DNA from: JBBIPA01 sp963775935
GTDB lineage: Bacteria > Chloroflexota > Dehalococcoidia > GIF9 > UBA5629
Assembly (NCBI GenBank): GCA_963775935.1
Contig: CAVZKR010000002.1
Coordinates: forward strand, 62,001-126,000
Reading direction: 5' to 3'
Length of the DNA: 64,000 nucleotides
The translations under genes were made by a program, and so were the position numbers. Within the stretch, counting starts at the first letter, position 1; every line of letters begins with the position of its first letter. Shown in pieces: positions 37,549-48,035 of this stretch. Below the pieces are notes generated by a model. That model was not told the origin of the DNA. It saw only the letters and a list, made by a program, of their open reading frames with translations, and searched no databases.

Positions 37549-39573
37549 ATGACGATTTTGCTGGAAGTAAGGGATTTAAAGACACAGTTTCATACGGATG
37601 CCGGTTTGGTAAAGGCGGTAGATGGCGTTTCTTTTCATATCAATAAAGGCGAAATAGTGGGTCTCGTCGGAGAAAGCGGCTGTGGTAAATCGGTGAGCCA
37701 GTTATCTGTGATGCAACTCATACCGAGCCCGCCAGGGAAAATCGCACAAGGTGAGGTTATCTTCGAAGGACATGATTTGCTGAAGTATGCCGCCAATGGG
37801 CCTAAGATGAGGGCTGTTAGGGGTGCTAAAATCGCCATGATATTTCAGGAACCTATGACATCGCTAAATCCAGTAGCAAGCATCAATCAGCAACTGAACG
37901 AGACCATGGAGTTACATTTGGGTATGAGCCCATCTGCTGCCAGACAGAGGTCAGTGGAGTTACTTAAAATGGTGGGAATATCCGATGCCGAAACTCGCAT
38001 TGACGATTATCCTCATCAGTTTAGTGGGGGAATGCGGCAAAGAGTAATGATTGCAATGGGAGTATCCTGCAATCCAAAGTTATTAATAGCCGATGAGCCA
38101 ACTACGGCACTCGATGTTACTACTCAAGCGGTTTTGTTAGAGCTCATGAAAGATATGGTAGAGCGCTTCAATGCTGCTCTGGTTATTGTAACCCATAATC
38201 TTGGCGTAGTAGCACGCTATGCCAAACGGATATATGTGATGTATGCCGGGAGAGTGGTTGAGTCTGGAACAACTCAAGAGATTTTCGCTCACCCCTGTCA
38301 TCCCTATACCATTGGGCTTATTAAATGCATTCCACGACTTGATGAAGCTCGGTGCAGAAAACTGGTGCCAATTGAGGGTTTACCGCCTAATCTGGTAGGA
38401 ATGCCGCCTACCTGCGCTTTTTTACCACGTTGCCCCTATCGCGTCGACCAGTGTTACAATGAGCCATGGCCACCATTAACTGTGGTCCACGAACAACATG
38501 AGGTCTCCTGCTTTGTCGATATGCAGGGGAAAGCCAATGAGCTCTTGAGGTCTCCTGCTTTATCCATATCCAGTGTAAAGGCATTGAGCTCAAATGAAAA
38601 TGACGTAGTTTTGGAAGCAAAAAATCTGAAGATGTATTTCCCTGTGACCAGAGGTTTGATGAGGAAAAAAGTGGCTTATATAAAGGCAGTAGACGATGTC
38701 AGTTTCAAGATACGCAAGGGCGAAACTATGGGATTGGTCGGAGAGAGCGGTTGTGGCAAAACGACCACTGGTCGTTGTGTTTTAAGGCTTTATGAACCTA
38801 CTTCAGGAACAATACTCTTCCAAGGTCGTGATATCTTGAGGTTGCCTCAGGAAGAAATCAGAAAGATGCGTATTAAAATGTCTCTCATTTTTCAAGATCC
38901 TTATGGTTCTCTGGACCCCCGTCAGAGCGCAGGAAGCATTGTGGGCGAACCATTGATTGTTCATCGTATGGTAAAAAGCAAAGGTGAGTACCGTGATAGA
39001 GTAGAAGAACTGTTCCGCATTGTCGGTCTGGATCCATGCTTAACCGAAAGGGTACCCCATGAATTCAGCGGAGGGCAGAGGCAGCGTATCGGTATTGCAC
39101 GTGCCCTGGCTTGTGAGCCAGATCTAATTATCTGTGACGAACCTATTTCAGCATTGGATGTGTCTATTCAAGCACAAATAATCAACCTCCTACAGCAATT
39201 AAAGGAAGGCTTAAAGTCACTATCGTACCTTTTCATAGCCCACGATCTTTCAGTAGTAAGACACATAAGCGACCGTGTGGCAGTAATGTACCTGGGACAT
39301 ATTGTAGAGGTAACGAATGCAGATGAACTATATCAAAATCCCTTGCATCCATATACGAAAGCGTTATTATCTGCTGTGCCTATTGCAGATCCCTTTGTAG
39401 AGGAAAAACGTAAACGTATCCTGTTAAAAGGAGAGGTAACCAGCCTTTTAAACCCACCCGCTGGATGTAGCTTTCACCAGCGTTGTTCTATGGCTATTCC
39501 GGAGTGTAGTATAACTGTTCCACCATTAAGAGATATTGGAAACAATCATGAAGTTGCATGCATTCGCGTGTAG
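37549..39573 (+). CDS. Fused DppD-DppF double ATP-binding protein
   Basis: A 674-aa protein with two complete ABC ATPase domains, normally two genes of about 330 aa. Domain 1 (1-325) has Walker A GLVGESGCGKSVSQL, signature FSGGMRQRVMIAMG, Walker B LLIADEPTTALDV and the Cys-rich oligopeptide-type C-terminus PPTCAFLPRCPYRVDQC. Domain 2 (about 345-674) has GLVGESGCGKTTTGR, FSGGQRQRIGIARAL, LIICDEPISALDV and again GCSFHQRCSMAIPEC. Each half therefore keeps its own Opp/Dpp tail. It lies about 100 bases after dppC. Natural fusions of this type (DppDF/YejF-like) are known. Confidence 0.9.
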   Translation: MTILLEVRDLKTQFHTDAGLVKAVDGVSFHINKGEIVGLVGESGCGKSVSQLSVMQLIPSPPGKIAQGEVIFEGHDLLKYAANGPKMRAVRGAKIAMIFQEPMTSLNPVASINQQLNETMELHLGMSPSAARQRSVELLKMVGISDAETRIDDYPHQFSGGMRQRVMIAMGVSCNPKLLIADEPTTALDVTTQAVLLELMKDMVERFNAALVIVTHNLGVVARYAKRIYVMYAGRVVESGTTQEIFAHPCHPYTIGLIKCIPRLDEARCRKLVPIEGLPPNLVGMPPTCAFLPRCPYRVDQCYNEPWPPLTVVHEQHEVSCFVDMQGKANELLRSPALSISSVKALSSNENDVVLEAKNLKMYFPVTRGLMRKKVAYIKAVDDVSFKIRKGETMGLVGESGCGKTTTGRCVLRLYEPTSGTILFQGRDILRLPQEEIRKMRIKMSLIFQDPYGSLDPRQSAGSIVGEPLIVHRMVKSKGEYRDRVEELFRIVGLDPCLTERVPHEFSGGQRQRIGIARALACEPDLIICDEPISALDVSIQAQIINLLQQLKEGLKSLSYLFIAHDLSVVRHISDRVAVMYLGHIVEVTNADELYQNPLHPYTKALLSAVPIADPFVEEKRKRILLKGEVTSLLNPPAGCSFHQRCSMAIPECSITVPPLRDIGNNHEVACIRV

Positions 39574-39616
39574 TTTGTGTCATTAAATTCAAGCTATGGG
39601 TAACGATTGCTAGTAT

Positions 39617-39985
39617 ATGACTTATCAAATCGCAACGAAAGTAGGGACTATTATTGCCGTCGGCGATATGCTCGATCATTGCGTTAAGATGCAATCAAGC
39701 CAGGAATTTTTGCTTCCAATGGAAATTGAAGGTCTATATGGTGGAGATAGCATGGTCGATCAGGAGGTACTCTCATGGATTTAGACCGCTGTACAAGCAA
39801 AGAGCGCTCATGCCGCGGTTCTCAGGATAGATGAGGCGGCAAAGGTACATGTCTGGAGGCTACCACCAATCGCTAAAGCAGCAATATTAGACTGTGATAT
39901 TCTTATCAATCATGCCTTTAACCTGGTTACTAAAGAAATGTTGGGGTTTAGAAAAACCTCACAGCCTGCTGGAGTGTTATTAATG
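39617..39985 (+). pseudogene. M29-like gene, N-terminal remnant
   Basis: The remnant reads MTYQIATKVGTIIAVGDMLD through GLYGGDSMVDQEVLSWI-stop, with homology continuing past the TAG (replacing Gln) to NHAFNLVTKEMLGFR. It covers about 115 of 387 residues and ends just before the ribosome site of the next gene. Confidence 0.75.
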
Positions 39986-40015
39986 TGATAACTTAACTAG
40001 AAGGAGATAATATTA

Positions 40016-42657
40016 ATGTTGCAAAAAAATACTGTAATTGAGAAGTCCTGCTTGCGGGGGATTGGATTTATTGCATCTGGTAGTGGCGACGCAAATACTT
40101 CATTCATAGATGTTAAAAATGGCAGGATAGTCAGAATCAGGCCACTCCATTTTGATTGGAAATACGACAAGAGTCAGTTCAATCCCTGGAAGATGGAGGC
40201 ACGAGGACAGAGCTTTGAACCGACGATGAAATCACTGATACCCCCCTATAGCCTGTCCTATAAGAAGAGAGTTTACTCTCCTAACCGTATCCTTTACCCC
40301 TTAAAAAGAGTTAATTGGAATCCCAAAGGGGAAAGAAATCCTCAAAACAGAGGAACAAGCAAATATGTTCGCATTTCCTGGGATGAGGCATTAGATATAG
40401 TTACCAGCGAAATCCTCAGGGTTAAGAAGAAGTATGGGCCAACTGCTATTCTTTCCCAGTCAGATGGTCACGGAGAGACCAAGGTGGTCCATGGGCCGCA
40501 CGGCTGTTTTAATAAATTACTGGGACTACTGGGCGGTTATACCTTACAAACCAGGAATGCAGACAGCTGGGAGGGCTGGTACTGGGGTGCTAAGCATGTC
40601 TGGGGCTGCGAGCCGGTGGGGCAGATGGAGCCGACCATTAATGCCATTCCTGATATAGCGGAAAATTCAAAGTTAATACTATTTTGGGGCTGTGATCCGG
40701 AGACTACCCCCTGGGGTTTTGATGGACAAATGTCCAGTCGTATTTGCTATTGGTGGTCCGAGTTGGGTATAAAGCAGATCTACATTTGCCCCGACCTCAA
40801 CTACGGTGCAGCGGTCCATGCTGATAAATGGATTCCGATCCGCCCCTGTACGGATGCGGCTCTCCAGCTGGCCATTGCTTATCTGTGGATCACCGAAAGG
40901 ACTTATGACGAGGAGTATATCAAGTCACATTCTGTGGGTTTTGAGAAATTCCAGGACTATGTCTTAGGCAAAGAAGATGGCATCCTCAAAACGCCTAAAT
41001 GGGCGTATGAAATCACCAGCATTCCCTCCCGCATTATCAAAGCTCTGGCTAAAGAATGGGCAGCAAAACCAACTTCCATAGCTCACGGCAACGGTGGGCC
41101 GGGAATAAGGGGCCTTATGCCTCCGAGAACGGCAGATTGGAAATACTGCTTTTAGCCATGCAGGGGTTAGGCAAGCCGGGAGTCCATCAGGTCAAGATGC
41201 TGGAATGGGGTCGGCGTAATGAGCGCATTGCCGATCCCATGCCGGTGGGTAAGGTCACACCCAAATTATCCTCTTCGTACCGGGGTGCTTTGTTTGCTGT
41301 AGGCCCGAGACAAAAAGGAGAGGCTGCCATAGCGGAAGATCTGGCCGAGGTTCCCAAACAGATCATTCCCAAGGATTTGATTCATGACGCACTGTTGAAT
41401 CCTCCGATCAGTTGGTACGGCACCACTCTCTCCCGTTCTCCGGTGGAAGACCAGTTCACCAAATATACATATCCCGCCAAGGGTTGTTCAGAGATTCACA
41501 TGATCTGGACGGATTCGCCTTGCTGGATTACCTGCTGGAATGACAGCAACTCGTATATTAAAGCCTTAAGAAATCCCAAGATTGAGTTTATCCTGGCCCA
41601 GCATCCCTGGCTGGAAAATGATTGTGAGTTCGCCGATTTGATCTTGCCGGCTGATACCAAATTCGAAGAAGAAGATATCCAGTCCGATTGTATGGGCGGG
41701 CAATACCGGCTTATTTATAAGGAACAAAAGTGCATAGAACCAGTCGGGGAGTCCATGAGTGATTACAGGATAGTGTGTAAGATTGCCGAGAGACTCGGCT
41801 TGCTCAAAGAATATACTGACGGCAAGACCGTTGAGGACATTATCAAGGATGGTTATGAGAGTTCGGGCGTTAAAGATATGATCACATATGAGGAGCTGAA
41901 CAAGAAACAGTACTTTGTGGTTCCAACTGATCCGAATTGGAAGCACTATCCACCTGGACTCAGAAAATTCTATGAGGATCCCGAAAATAATCCTTTATCT
42001 ACGCCCAGTGGCAAGATTGAGTTTTATTCCCAAAGATTAGCCGAACATTTCCCGGATGATCAGGAAAGACCACCGGTACCGCACTGGATTGAAAAAGGGG
42101 AAACCCATGATGAAAGAATCTCCAGCGAAAGAGCCAAAAAATATCCTTTACTGGTTCTTTCCAATCATCCTCGATGGAGAGTTCATGCAAACCATGACGA
42201 TATTTCCTGGACCAGGGAAGTTCCAACCTGTAAAGTGACCGGTCCCGATGGATATAAATATGAGCCACTCTGGATCAATCCAATAGATGCTAATGCTAGA
42301 GGTATTAATAATGGAGATGTGGTTAAAATCTACAATGAAAGAGGTGCTGTCCTCGCTGGTGCTTATGTGACTGAGAGAGTTGTTTCTGGTGCCGTTTCCA
42401 TTGACCATGGAGCACGGCATGATCCGATTGTTCCTGGAGAGCTTGACAGAGGCGGAGCTATTAACACCATAACGCCACATAATACAACCTCTAAAAATGC
42501 TACCGGTATGGTTGTAAGCGGTTTCCTGGTTGAAGTGGAGAAGGCAAATTTAGATGTCATGAGTCAGCAATATCCCGAAGCTTTTGCAAGACCCTATGAT
42601 AGAGGTTCCGGTTTGACGTTTGATAGAATACTGGCAAATAGAGATAAAAAGAAATAG
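40016..42657 (+). pseudogene. Transhydroxylase-like Mo oxidoreductase, copy 2, frameshifted
   Basis: A full-length homologue of AthL (about 880 aa) with SQSDGHGETKVVHGPHGC and RNADSWEGWYWG, so the Asp-Ser pair and His are kept. The frame breaks once in a G-run near 41108: codons 1-379 end as PRTADWKYCF. Homology resumes in the frame containing ASENGRLEILLLAMQGLGKPG and runs to FDRILANRDKKK. AAGGAGATAATATTAATG gives a good start. There is no athS-like partner downstream, only a decayed small ferredoxin. One added G would restore it, so a base-calling error is possible. Substrate specificity may differ from copy 1. Confidence 0.82.
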
Positions 42658-43096
42658 CTAAAGTACTTTCTCCTGAAAAACTCACTTTTAGAATGAATCA
42701 TACATTGTTAGAGAGACATCTTGGAGCGATATTTCTTTTGACCAGAATGCAAGTAAAAGCATAAAGGAGCCAATTTGCATTGAACCAGGGTGTATTACAT
42801 AAAAAAGTTTCTTATTAATGGTAAAGGACAAAAGGGGCAAAATAGAATAAAGGGCAATTGGAAAGGAAAGCAGAGGCTTCTATTATCGGTAAGACTATCC
42901 CATTGATTTGATCCTTATTGGCTACTTTTAAAAGAGGAACTAGGCCAAATGAAGACCTTTAAAAATCGATGCCGAAGTAGTGGCGATCCGATTTATCGAA
43001 GTCCTATAAATAAAGGTATCTTTCCAGATTCTTTCGGGAGTAATTTTTTACAAAGCAACAAGTTTAATCTACCGCGATTATAGGAAGGAATTAAAG
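42658..43096. other. Gene-free stretch after the second athL-like gene
   Basis: I see no supported coding frame, hairpin or repeat in these 439 bases. Confidence 0.45.
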
Positions 43097-43368
43097 ATGT
43101 CAATTGAGCAAATCGATGAGGAGTTATGTAAAGGTTGTGGGATTTGTATCAATAGTTGTCCAATGGATGTTATAAGGATGGATAAAAAAACAAGAAGGCA
43201 ATCATCCAATGTCCCGAGGACTGTATGCTTTGCGAATCCTGGGCACTTGAATGTCCAATGAATGCAATGCGTGTCTTTCCAGCAAAAACCTCACCGCTTA
43301 TAGTAAGCTGGGGATTAAGATTAGTCGAAGCAATGTCTGCCATAACCACAGTCGAATGTTCCAGATAA
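43097..43368 (+). pseudogene. Small dicluster ferredoxin, frameshifted
   Basis: It begins MSIEQIDEELCKGCGICINS then CPMDVIRMDKKT, a standard first [4Fe-4S] motif. After a one-base deletion near 43190 the reading continues as KKAIIQCPEDCMLCESWALE then CPMNAMRVFPA, the second motif, and ends at TAA 43366-43368. As sequenced, the product would stop after 54 residues. Ferredoxins of this type often feed flavoprotein reductases. Confidence 0.7.
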
Positions 43369-43411
43369 TTCAGTAAAGCTTGTTTGCAAATCTAGCAAGG
43401 AGGATGAAAAT

Positions 43412-43768
43412 ATGAAACAGAAGACCCCTAAAAAATTATTTATATGCATCTTAAAAAACAGACGGGGCGATACCTATTACGAGGGCATTGCCAAAGGCAT
43501 CTGGGAGAGCGGGGAGCATGAACGCTACATGACTGACCTTTGGCAAAGAGGTATATTCTGGGCAGGTGGACCTACGGATTCTACAACTTCTATAGAGATT
43601 TATTCGGTCGACTCCGTCGAGGAGGCTAAAAAGGCCCAGCGGAACGCACCCCTATATGTTAAGGGTGTTTTATATGAAGACAAATATTTGGAATGGCACC
43701 CGATGCACTGGCCACCACCTCCAGGCCCAGATATTAACCCTTCCAGTGGTAAAAGGTTAGATCAATAA
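43412..43768 (+). CDS. YCII-related domain protein
   Basis: A 118-aa soluble protein with a YCII/dimeric alpha-beta-barrel-like core: LFICILKNRRG, HERYMTDLWQRGIFWAGGPTD, and IEIYSVDSVEEAKKAQRNAPLYVKGVL, with a Pro-rich tail. AAGGAGG lies 9 bases before the ATG. YCII-like proteins include lactone isomerases and dehydrochlorinase-like enzymes of aromatic pathways, as well as many of unknown role. It lies downstream of the second Mo oxidoreductase, so a minor pathway function is possible but unproven. Confidence 0.65.
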   Translation: MKQKTPKKLFICILKNRRGDTYYEGIAKGIWESGEHERYMTDLWQRGIFWAGGPTDSTTSIEIYSVDSVEEAKKAQRNAPLYVKGVLYEDKYLEWHPMHWPPPPGPDINPSSGKRLDQ

Positions 43769-43924
43769 TATCCATTTTGCGGCAAACCCGAATATTTCAA
43801 TGGTTTGATTATATTGAAGTTTTTACCTTAACTAAAATGTTTTTTAAATATTAGGAATATTATAAGTACTTCCTCAGAAATTCCGAAAGAGTGACCTTGT
43901 ATCTTAAACGAGGTGGTAAAATAT

Positions 43925-44083
43925 CGACCGGAGCCAGGGCGTGGCAGGCCGATTGACCTCAGGTTTTCCCAGACCGTGGGTTAGCGTGGTCGCCACGCCT
44001 CTATCTCCAATAAAGCCCGAACAGTTGTCAGGGTTAACCAAACCCGCATAATGCAAGGACGGGCTAAAAAGGAGAGCAATCAA
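43925..44083 (+). ncRNA. Candidate IS110-type bridge RNA region
   Basis: This is the non-coding left end directly upstream of an IS110-family transposase gene. It folds strongly: GGCGTGGC (43938-43945) pairs perfectly with GCCACGCC (43992-43999) and encloses further short hairpins (for example CCCA...TGGG at 43968-43980). IS110 elements encode their guide (bridge) RNA in this position. The transposase here is truncated, so the RNA, if made, has no working partner in cis. Confidence 0.5.
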
Positions 44084-44591
44084 GTGACAAAGGAAGCAGT
44101 TTATGTTGGAGTGGATGTTGCTAAGGATACTCTAGACATAGCAGTCAGCAATTCCGCGGAGACACAGCAGTTTGCCCATGACCATGAAGGTATCACACAG
44201 GCTACCCATCACATCGCCAGTCTACAGCCAGCAGGCATCATTCTTGAAGCAACCGGACGTCTAGAAATGCCTTTAGGCAGAGCTTCAGTCCAAATGCCTG
44301 CCAGTGATCATCATAAATCCCCGTCAGGCACGCGACTTCGCCCGTGCGACTGGTGCTCTAGCCAAGACTGATGCTATTGATGCCAGATTACTTGCTCTCT
44401 TCGGTTTGCGCATAAAGCCAGAGGTAAGACCACTGCCTGATAAGCAAGCCCGTGAAATGGCAAGCCTGCTCACGCGTCGCAGTCAACTCATGGAGATGCT
44501 CGTCGCAGAATGTAATCGGCTCTCTCGGGCTGATAAGGATATCCAAGCTAGCATCAAAGAGCATATTGAATGGCTGAAGGAAGTGACCTGA
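44084..44591 (+). pseudogene. IS110-family transposase, frameshifted and truncated
   Basis: From GTG 44084 (GGAG 10 bases upstream) it reads VTKEAVYVGVDVAKDTLDIAV, the RuvC-like DEDD start of IS110 transposases, then ILEATGRLEMPL. After a one-base shift near 44280 it continues as NPRQARDFARATGALAKTDAIDARLLA. The C-terminal Transposase_20 domain is missing because an IS3 element begins at 44584. Confidence 0.78.
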
Positions 44592-44650
44592 CCACCAAAA
44601 ACTGATCCAGTTATAATGTTAGTCTGAAGATCAAGAAAAAGGGGGAGTCA

Positions 44651-44929
44651 ATGGTCAGGAAAGGCTTCACAGCCGAGCAGATTATCAAGAAGCTCAGGGA
44701 GGTGGAACTTCTCGTAAGCCAGGGTTCCACTATTGGTGCAGCCAGCAAAAAGATAGGCGTCACAGAGCAGACTTACTATCGCTGGCGCAAGGAATATGGT
44801 GGGATGAGAATCGAGCAGGCAAAGCGTCTCAAGGAACTGGAGAAGGAGAACACCCGGCTGAAAAAGCTGGTGGCCGATCTTTCCCTGGACAATGCAATCT
44901 TGAAGGAGGTAACCCGGGGAAACTTCTGA
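44651..44929 (+). CDS. IS3 element OrfA
   Basis: A 92-aa HTH protein (FTAEQIIKKLREVELLVSQG, IGVTEQTYYRWRKEYG, then a leucine-zipper-like ELEKENTRLKKLVADLSLD). Near its end GGGAAAC (44917-44923) is in the correct phase (G GGA AAC) to allow -1 frameshifting into orfB (KLLSLSRKRKAVV). Confidence 0.8.
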   Translation: MVRKGFTAEQIIKKLREVELLVSQGSTIGAASKKIGVTEQTYYRWRKEYGGMRIEQAKRLKELEKENTRLKKLVADLSLDNAILKEVTRGNF

Positions 44930-45083
44930 GCTTGTCGAGGAAGCGTAAAGCAGTCGTGTCTGTGTGTCAGGCACTGGTTGTCTCGAAACGACGGGCATGT
45001 CAAGTCCTCGAACAGGTCAGAACAACGCAACGGCTCAACCCATACACATCGGATGAGGAGAGGCAATTATATGAAGCGACATA

Positions 45084-46173
45084 ATATATTGCGTATATTT
45101 TGTTAATACTATATAATGGGAGCAAAGCTGTAGGAGGTTGCTCCCATGAAAAGGATAACCATTCCGGATGCCGAAATCTTTATTGCGGCGATTCAAGATG
45201 AATTATCACGAACCAGGGAAGGACGATACTTTCATCGGCTTGCCGTTGTCTTGTATGTGTTGCGTGGAGCTAGTGCCTATGAGGCATCACGTGCTTTCGG
45301 ATTCTCCTCCAGAACTATCGAATACTGGGTTAAAAGACTGGCTTCTCACGGGCTTAGCGGACTTTGGGACGGAAAGCATCCTGGCCGACCTGGCCGTCTT
45401 TCAGCTTCGCAAAAGCAAAGAGTGCGAAAAGAATTACGGCGTTCTCCCAGAGATACGGGTTATGATCAAAACCTGTGGGACGGCGTGTTATTGTCACACC
45501 ACCTGGGAAAGAACTACGCTATATCGCTCAGTGTACGGCAATGCCAAAGACTATTCCATCAGATGGGATTCAGCCTCCAGAGACCTCGCCGTCAGGCAAG
45601 CGAAGCCGATCCTCTCCGGCAGGAGGCCTTTAAAAAAACTTCTACGAGTGGATGAAAGACCCTACGATGCAGCTTTGGTGCGAGGACGAAGTCCATTTCC
45701 AGCGACACAGCAGCCTGATAAGGATGTGGGCTCCGAAAGGACAACAACCTCGCGTAGTTTCGCCTTCAGTCCGTCACAACGTGGGTTTCTTCGGGGCACT
45801 CAATCTGAAAACAGGCAGTCTCCTTACAAAAGAGGCGCCTACCTTCAATTCCGAGACCTTTGGCGACTTTATCCGGTATCTCCTCGAATCTACACAAGGG
45901 AAAATATATCTTATCCTGGACAATGCCAAATGGCACAGGGCGAAAGGTTTGAAAGACTTGTTCGCGTCCAATCAAGACCGACTGATACGAATCTTCCTGC
46001 CGTCATATTCACCCGAACTCAATCCGGTGGAACGGGTCTGGCGAATCACTCGACGACAGGTAACTCACAACCGTTATTTCACATCCGTCGAAAAATTGAG
46101 AATCGCTTTAGTATCTCAATTTACGAGATGGGAGCAGCCTAATGGCACTCTTAAAGTATTATGCGCAAATATT
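45084..46173 (+). mobile_element. IS630-family element inserted in the IS3 orfB
   Basis: About 1.09 kb flanked by TA on both sides (45082-45083 and 46174-46175), the IS630 target rule. The ends are imperfect inverted repeats with GCG at the same distance from each TA. The stop codon of its transposase overlaps the right TA. Confidence 0.6.
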
Positions 46174-46176
46174 TAA
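45146..46176 (+). CDS. IS630-family transposase, two frames joined by a -1 shift
   Basis: Frame 1 (45146-45655, 169 aa) holds the HTH domain (ASRAFGFSSRTIEYWVKRLASHGLSGLWD). Frame 2 (45652-46176, 174 aa) holds the DDE core: WCEDEVHF (D), KIYLILDNAKWHR (D) and NPVERVWR (E). A run of seven A followed by C (45632-45639) allows a -1 slip giving EAFKKNFYEWMKDP, which joins the frames in the expected family order. The alternative is re-initiation at the ATGA overlap at 45652. The element appears complete. Confidence 0.75.
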
Positions 46177-46946
46177 GACGTTACATATAACATCGCAAAT
46201 TGTTGAGCTGGCAACGAAATATGGCAGGTATGGATACCGGCGGATTACGGCGTTACTCAGGCAGGAGAACTGGAAGGTGAACCATAAGAGAGTTGAGCGG
46301 ATCTGGAGGAAAGAAGGATTGAAGGTACCGCAGCGGCAACCAAAGAGAGGGCGCTTGTGGTTGAATAATGGCTCCTGTGTCAGGCTCAGACCGGAGCACA
46401 AAGACCATGTATGGAGCTACGACTTCATGGTAGACAGGACAACAGATGGTAGATCATTTCGTATACTCACCATACTGGATGAGTATACCCGAGAATGTCT
46501 GGCAGTTAAGGTTGAACGACGCATTACTTCACAGGAGGTCATCGACAAGCTCTTTGACCTGTTCATCTTCAGGGCGGTTCCTGACCATATCAGATCAGAC
46601 AATGGCCCTGAGTTTACAGCCAAAGCAATACACAGCTGGTTGAGTAAGCAGGGAGTTAAGGCACTGTTCATGGAACCGGGAAGCCCCTGGGAGAACGGGT
46701 ACATAGAATCGTTCAATGGGAAACTGAGGGATGAGCTGCTGAATCGCGAAGTATTCACAACGCTTATGGAGGCACAAGTGCTGATCGAGAAGTGGAGGCA
46801 AGAATACAACACAGTACGACCGCACAGCGCACTCAGGTATCGTCCCCCAGTTCCAGAAGCTGTACTTGTGACCCTCCCCCAAAAACTAGGCAAGACGAAA
46901 TGCTAGTTTTGTGGGATGATTAAAATAGGTGAAGGAGGATCATCCC

Positions 46947-47213
46947 ATGAAAAAATCCAAATATTCAGCGGAACAAGTAACCTTTGCCCTAAGGCAAGCT
47001 GAATCGGGTACGCCAGTGCCCGAAATTTGCCGCAAGATGGGTATCAGTGAGCAGACCTTCTACCGGTGGAAGAAGAAATATATTGGCATGGGTGTGGCCG
47101 AAGTAAGGAAGCTCAGAGTGCTGGAGGAGGAGAACAAGAAACTGAAACAGTTGGTAGCAGACCTGAGCCTGGACAAGCAAATGCTTCAGGATGTGCTGCG
47201 AAAAAAGTCCTGA
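46947..47213 (+). CDS. Second IS3 element OrfA
   Basis: 88 aa: KSKYSAEQVTFALRQAESG, MGISEQTFYRWKKKY, then the zipper EENKKLKQLVADLSLDKQML. AAGGAGG supports ATG 46947 rather than GTG 46929. The heptamer A AAA AAG (47201-47207) near its end is the classic IS3 -1 frameshift site and leads into VLKPAQLREQVDVLQ. Confidence 0.8.
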   Translation: MKKSKYSAEQVTFALRQAESGTPVPEICRKMGISEQTFYRWKKKYIGMGVAEVRKLRVLEEENKKLKQLVADLSLDKQMLQDVLRKKS

Positions 47214-48035
47214 AGCCTGCTCAACTGCGAGAACAAGTTGATGTCTTGCAGATTTGCTACGGAGTAAGTAAACGGAGAGCATGTAGAGTGATAGAGTTCC
47301 AGAGGTTTTCATACGATTACCGGAGCGTGGCAAATGAGCAGGCTGCACTGAAGATAAGAATTCGTGATTTAGCACAGGCAAGGGTACACTACGGTTACCA
47401 ACGGATCCATGTGCAGCTGAGAAGAGAGGGATGGAAAGTGAATCATAAGCGGGTGTACAGAATTTACAAGCAGGAAGGTCTTGTTATGCGTTCCAAAAGG
47501 CCGAGAAGGCATGCCTCTGCCTGTCGGCGAATGGAAATCCCTACAGCTCATAGACCCAATGAGAGCTGGTCTATGGATTTCATGAGCGATGAACTATGTA
47601 ATGGACAGAGGATCAGGCTGTTAACGTTAGTCGATAACTTTACCCGTGAGTTTGGCGATAGAAGTAGACAGCAGCATGGGTGGTCAACGCGTGGTTGAGG
47701 TATTGATGAAAGTAGCCAGGGAGAGGTGTCTACCCGGAACCATTAGAGTAGACAATGAACCGGAGTTTACATTAAAGCGGCTAGATCAATGGGCATACTT
47801 TAACGGTGTGGAATTGGACTTCATTCATCCAGGAAAACCAACAGAAAATGCCTTCATCGAGTCATTCAACGGGCGCTTTCGACAGGAATGTCTCAACGAA
47901 AACTGGTTTTTATCTTTGGAAGATGTCCGTGAAAAGGTCGAAGAATGGCGTTTGTACTATAATAGGCAACGGCCGCATAGTGCTCTTGGTAACCTGTCCC
48001 CAAATGAATTTGCCATGGCAGGAGCAATAAGTTGA
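47208..48035 (+). pseudogene. Second IS3 element OrfB, frameshifted
   Basis: The first part (YGVSKRRACRVIEFQRFSYD ... SWSMDFMSDELCNGQRIRLL) runs to about 47648. A one-base change then shifts the frame, and the rest (LAIEVDSSMGGQRVVEV, RVDNEPEF, ENAFIESFNGRFRQECLNE) continues to 48035. The three DDE carboxylates are present across both parts. One base restores it. Confidence 0.75.

Larger units (their letters stand above)
44924..46906 (+). pseudogene. IS3 element OrfB (integrase-type transposase), split by IS630
   Basis: The 5' part reads KRRACQVLEQVRTTQRLNPYTSDEERQLYEAT up to about 45081. After the IS630 insert it resumes with SQIVELATKYGRYGYRRITALL and keeps the DDE core: WSYDFMVD, RSDNGPEF and ENGYIESFNGKLRDELLNRE. 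It ends at TAG 46904-46906, within the inverted repeat of the next element. It is inactive as interrupted. Confidence 0.75.

Noticed and set aside
45168..46142. Long 324-codon frame through the IS630 element
   Set aside because: It overlaps the two frames that carry the HTH and DDE motifs, and its own translation has no transposase signature.
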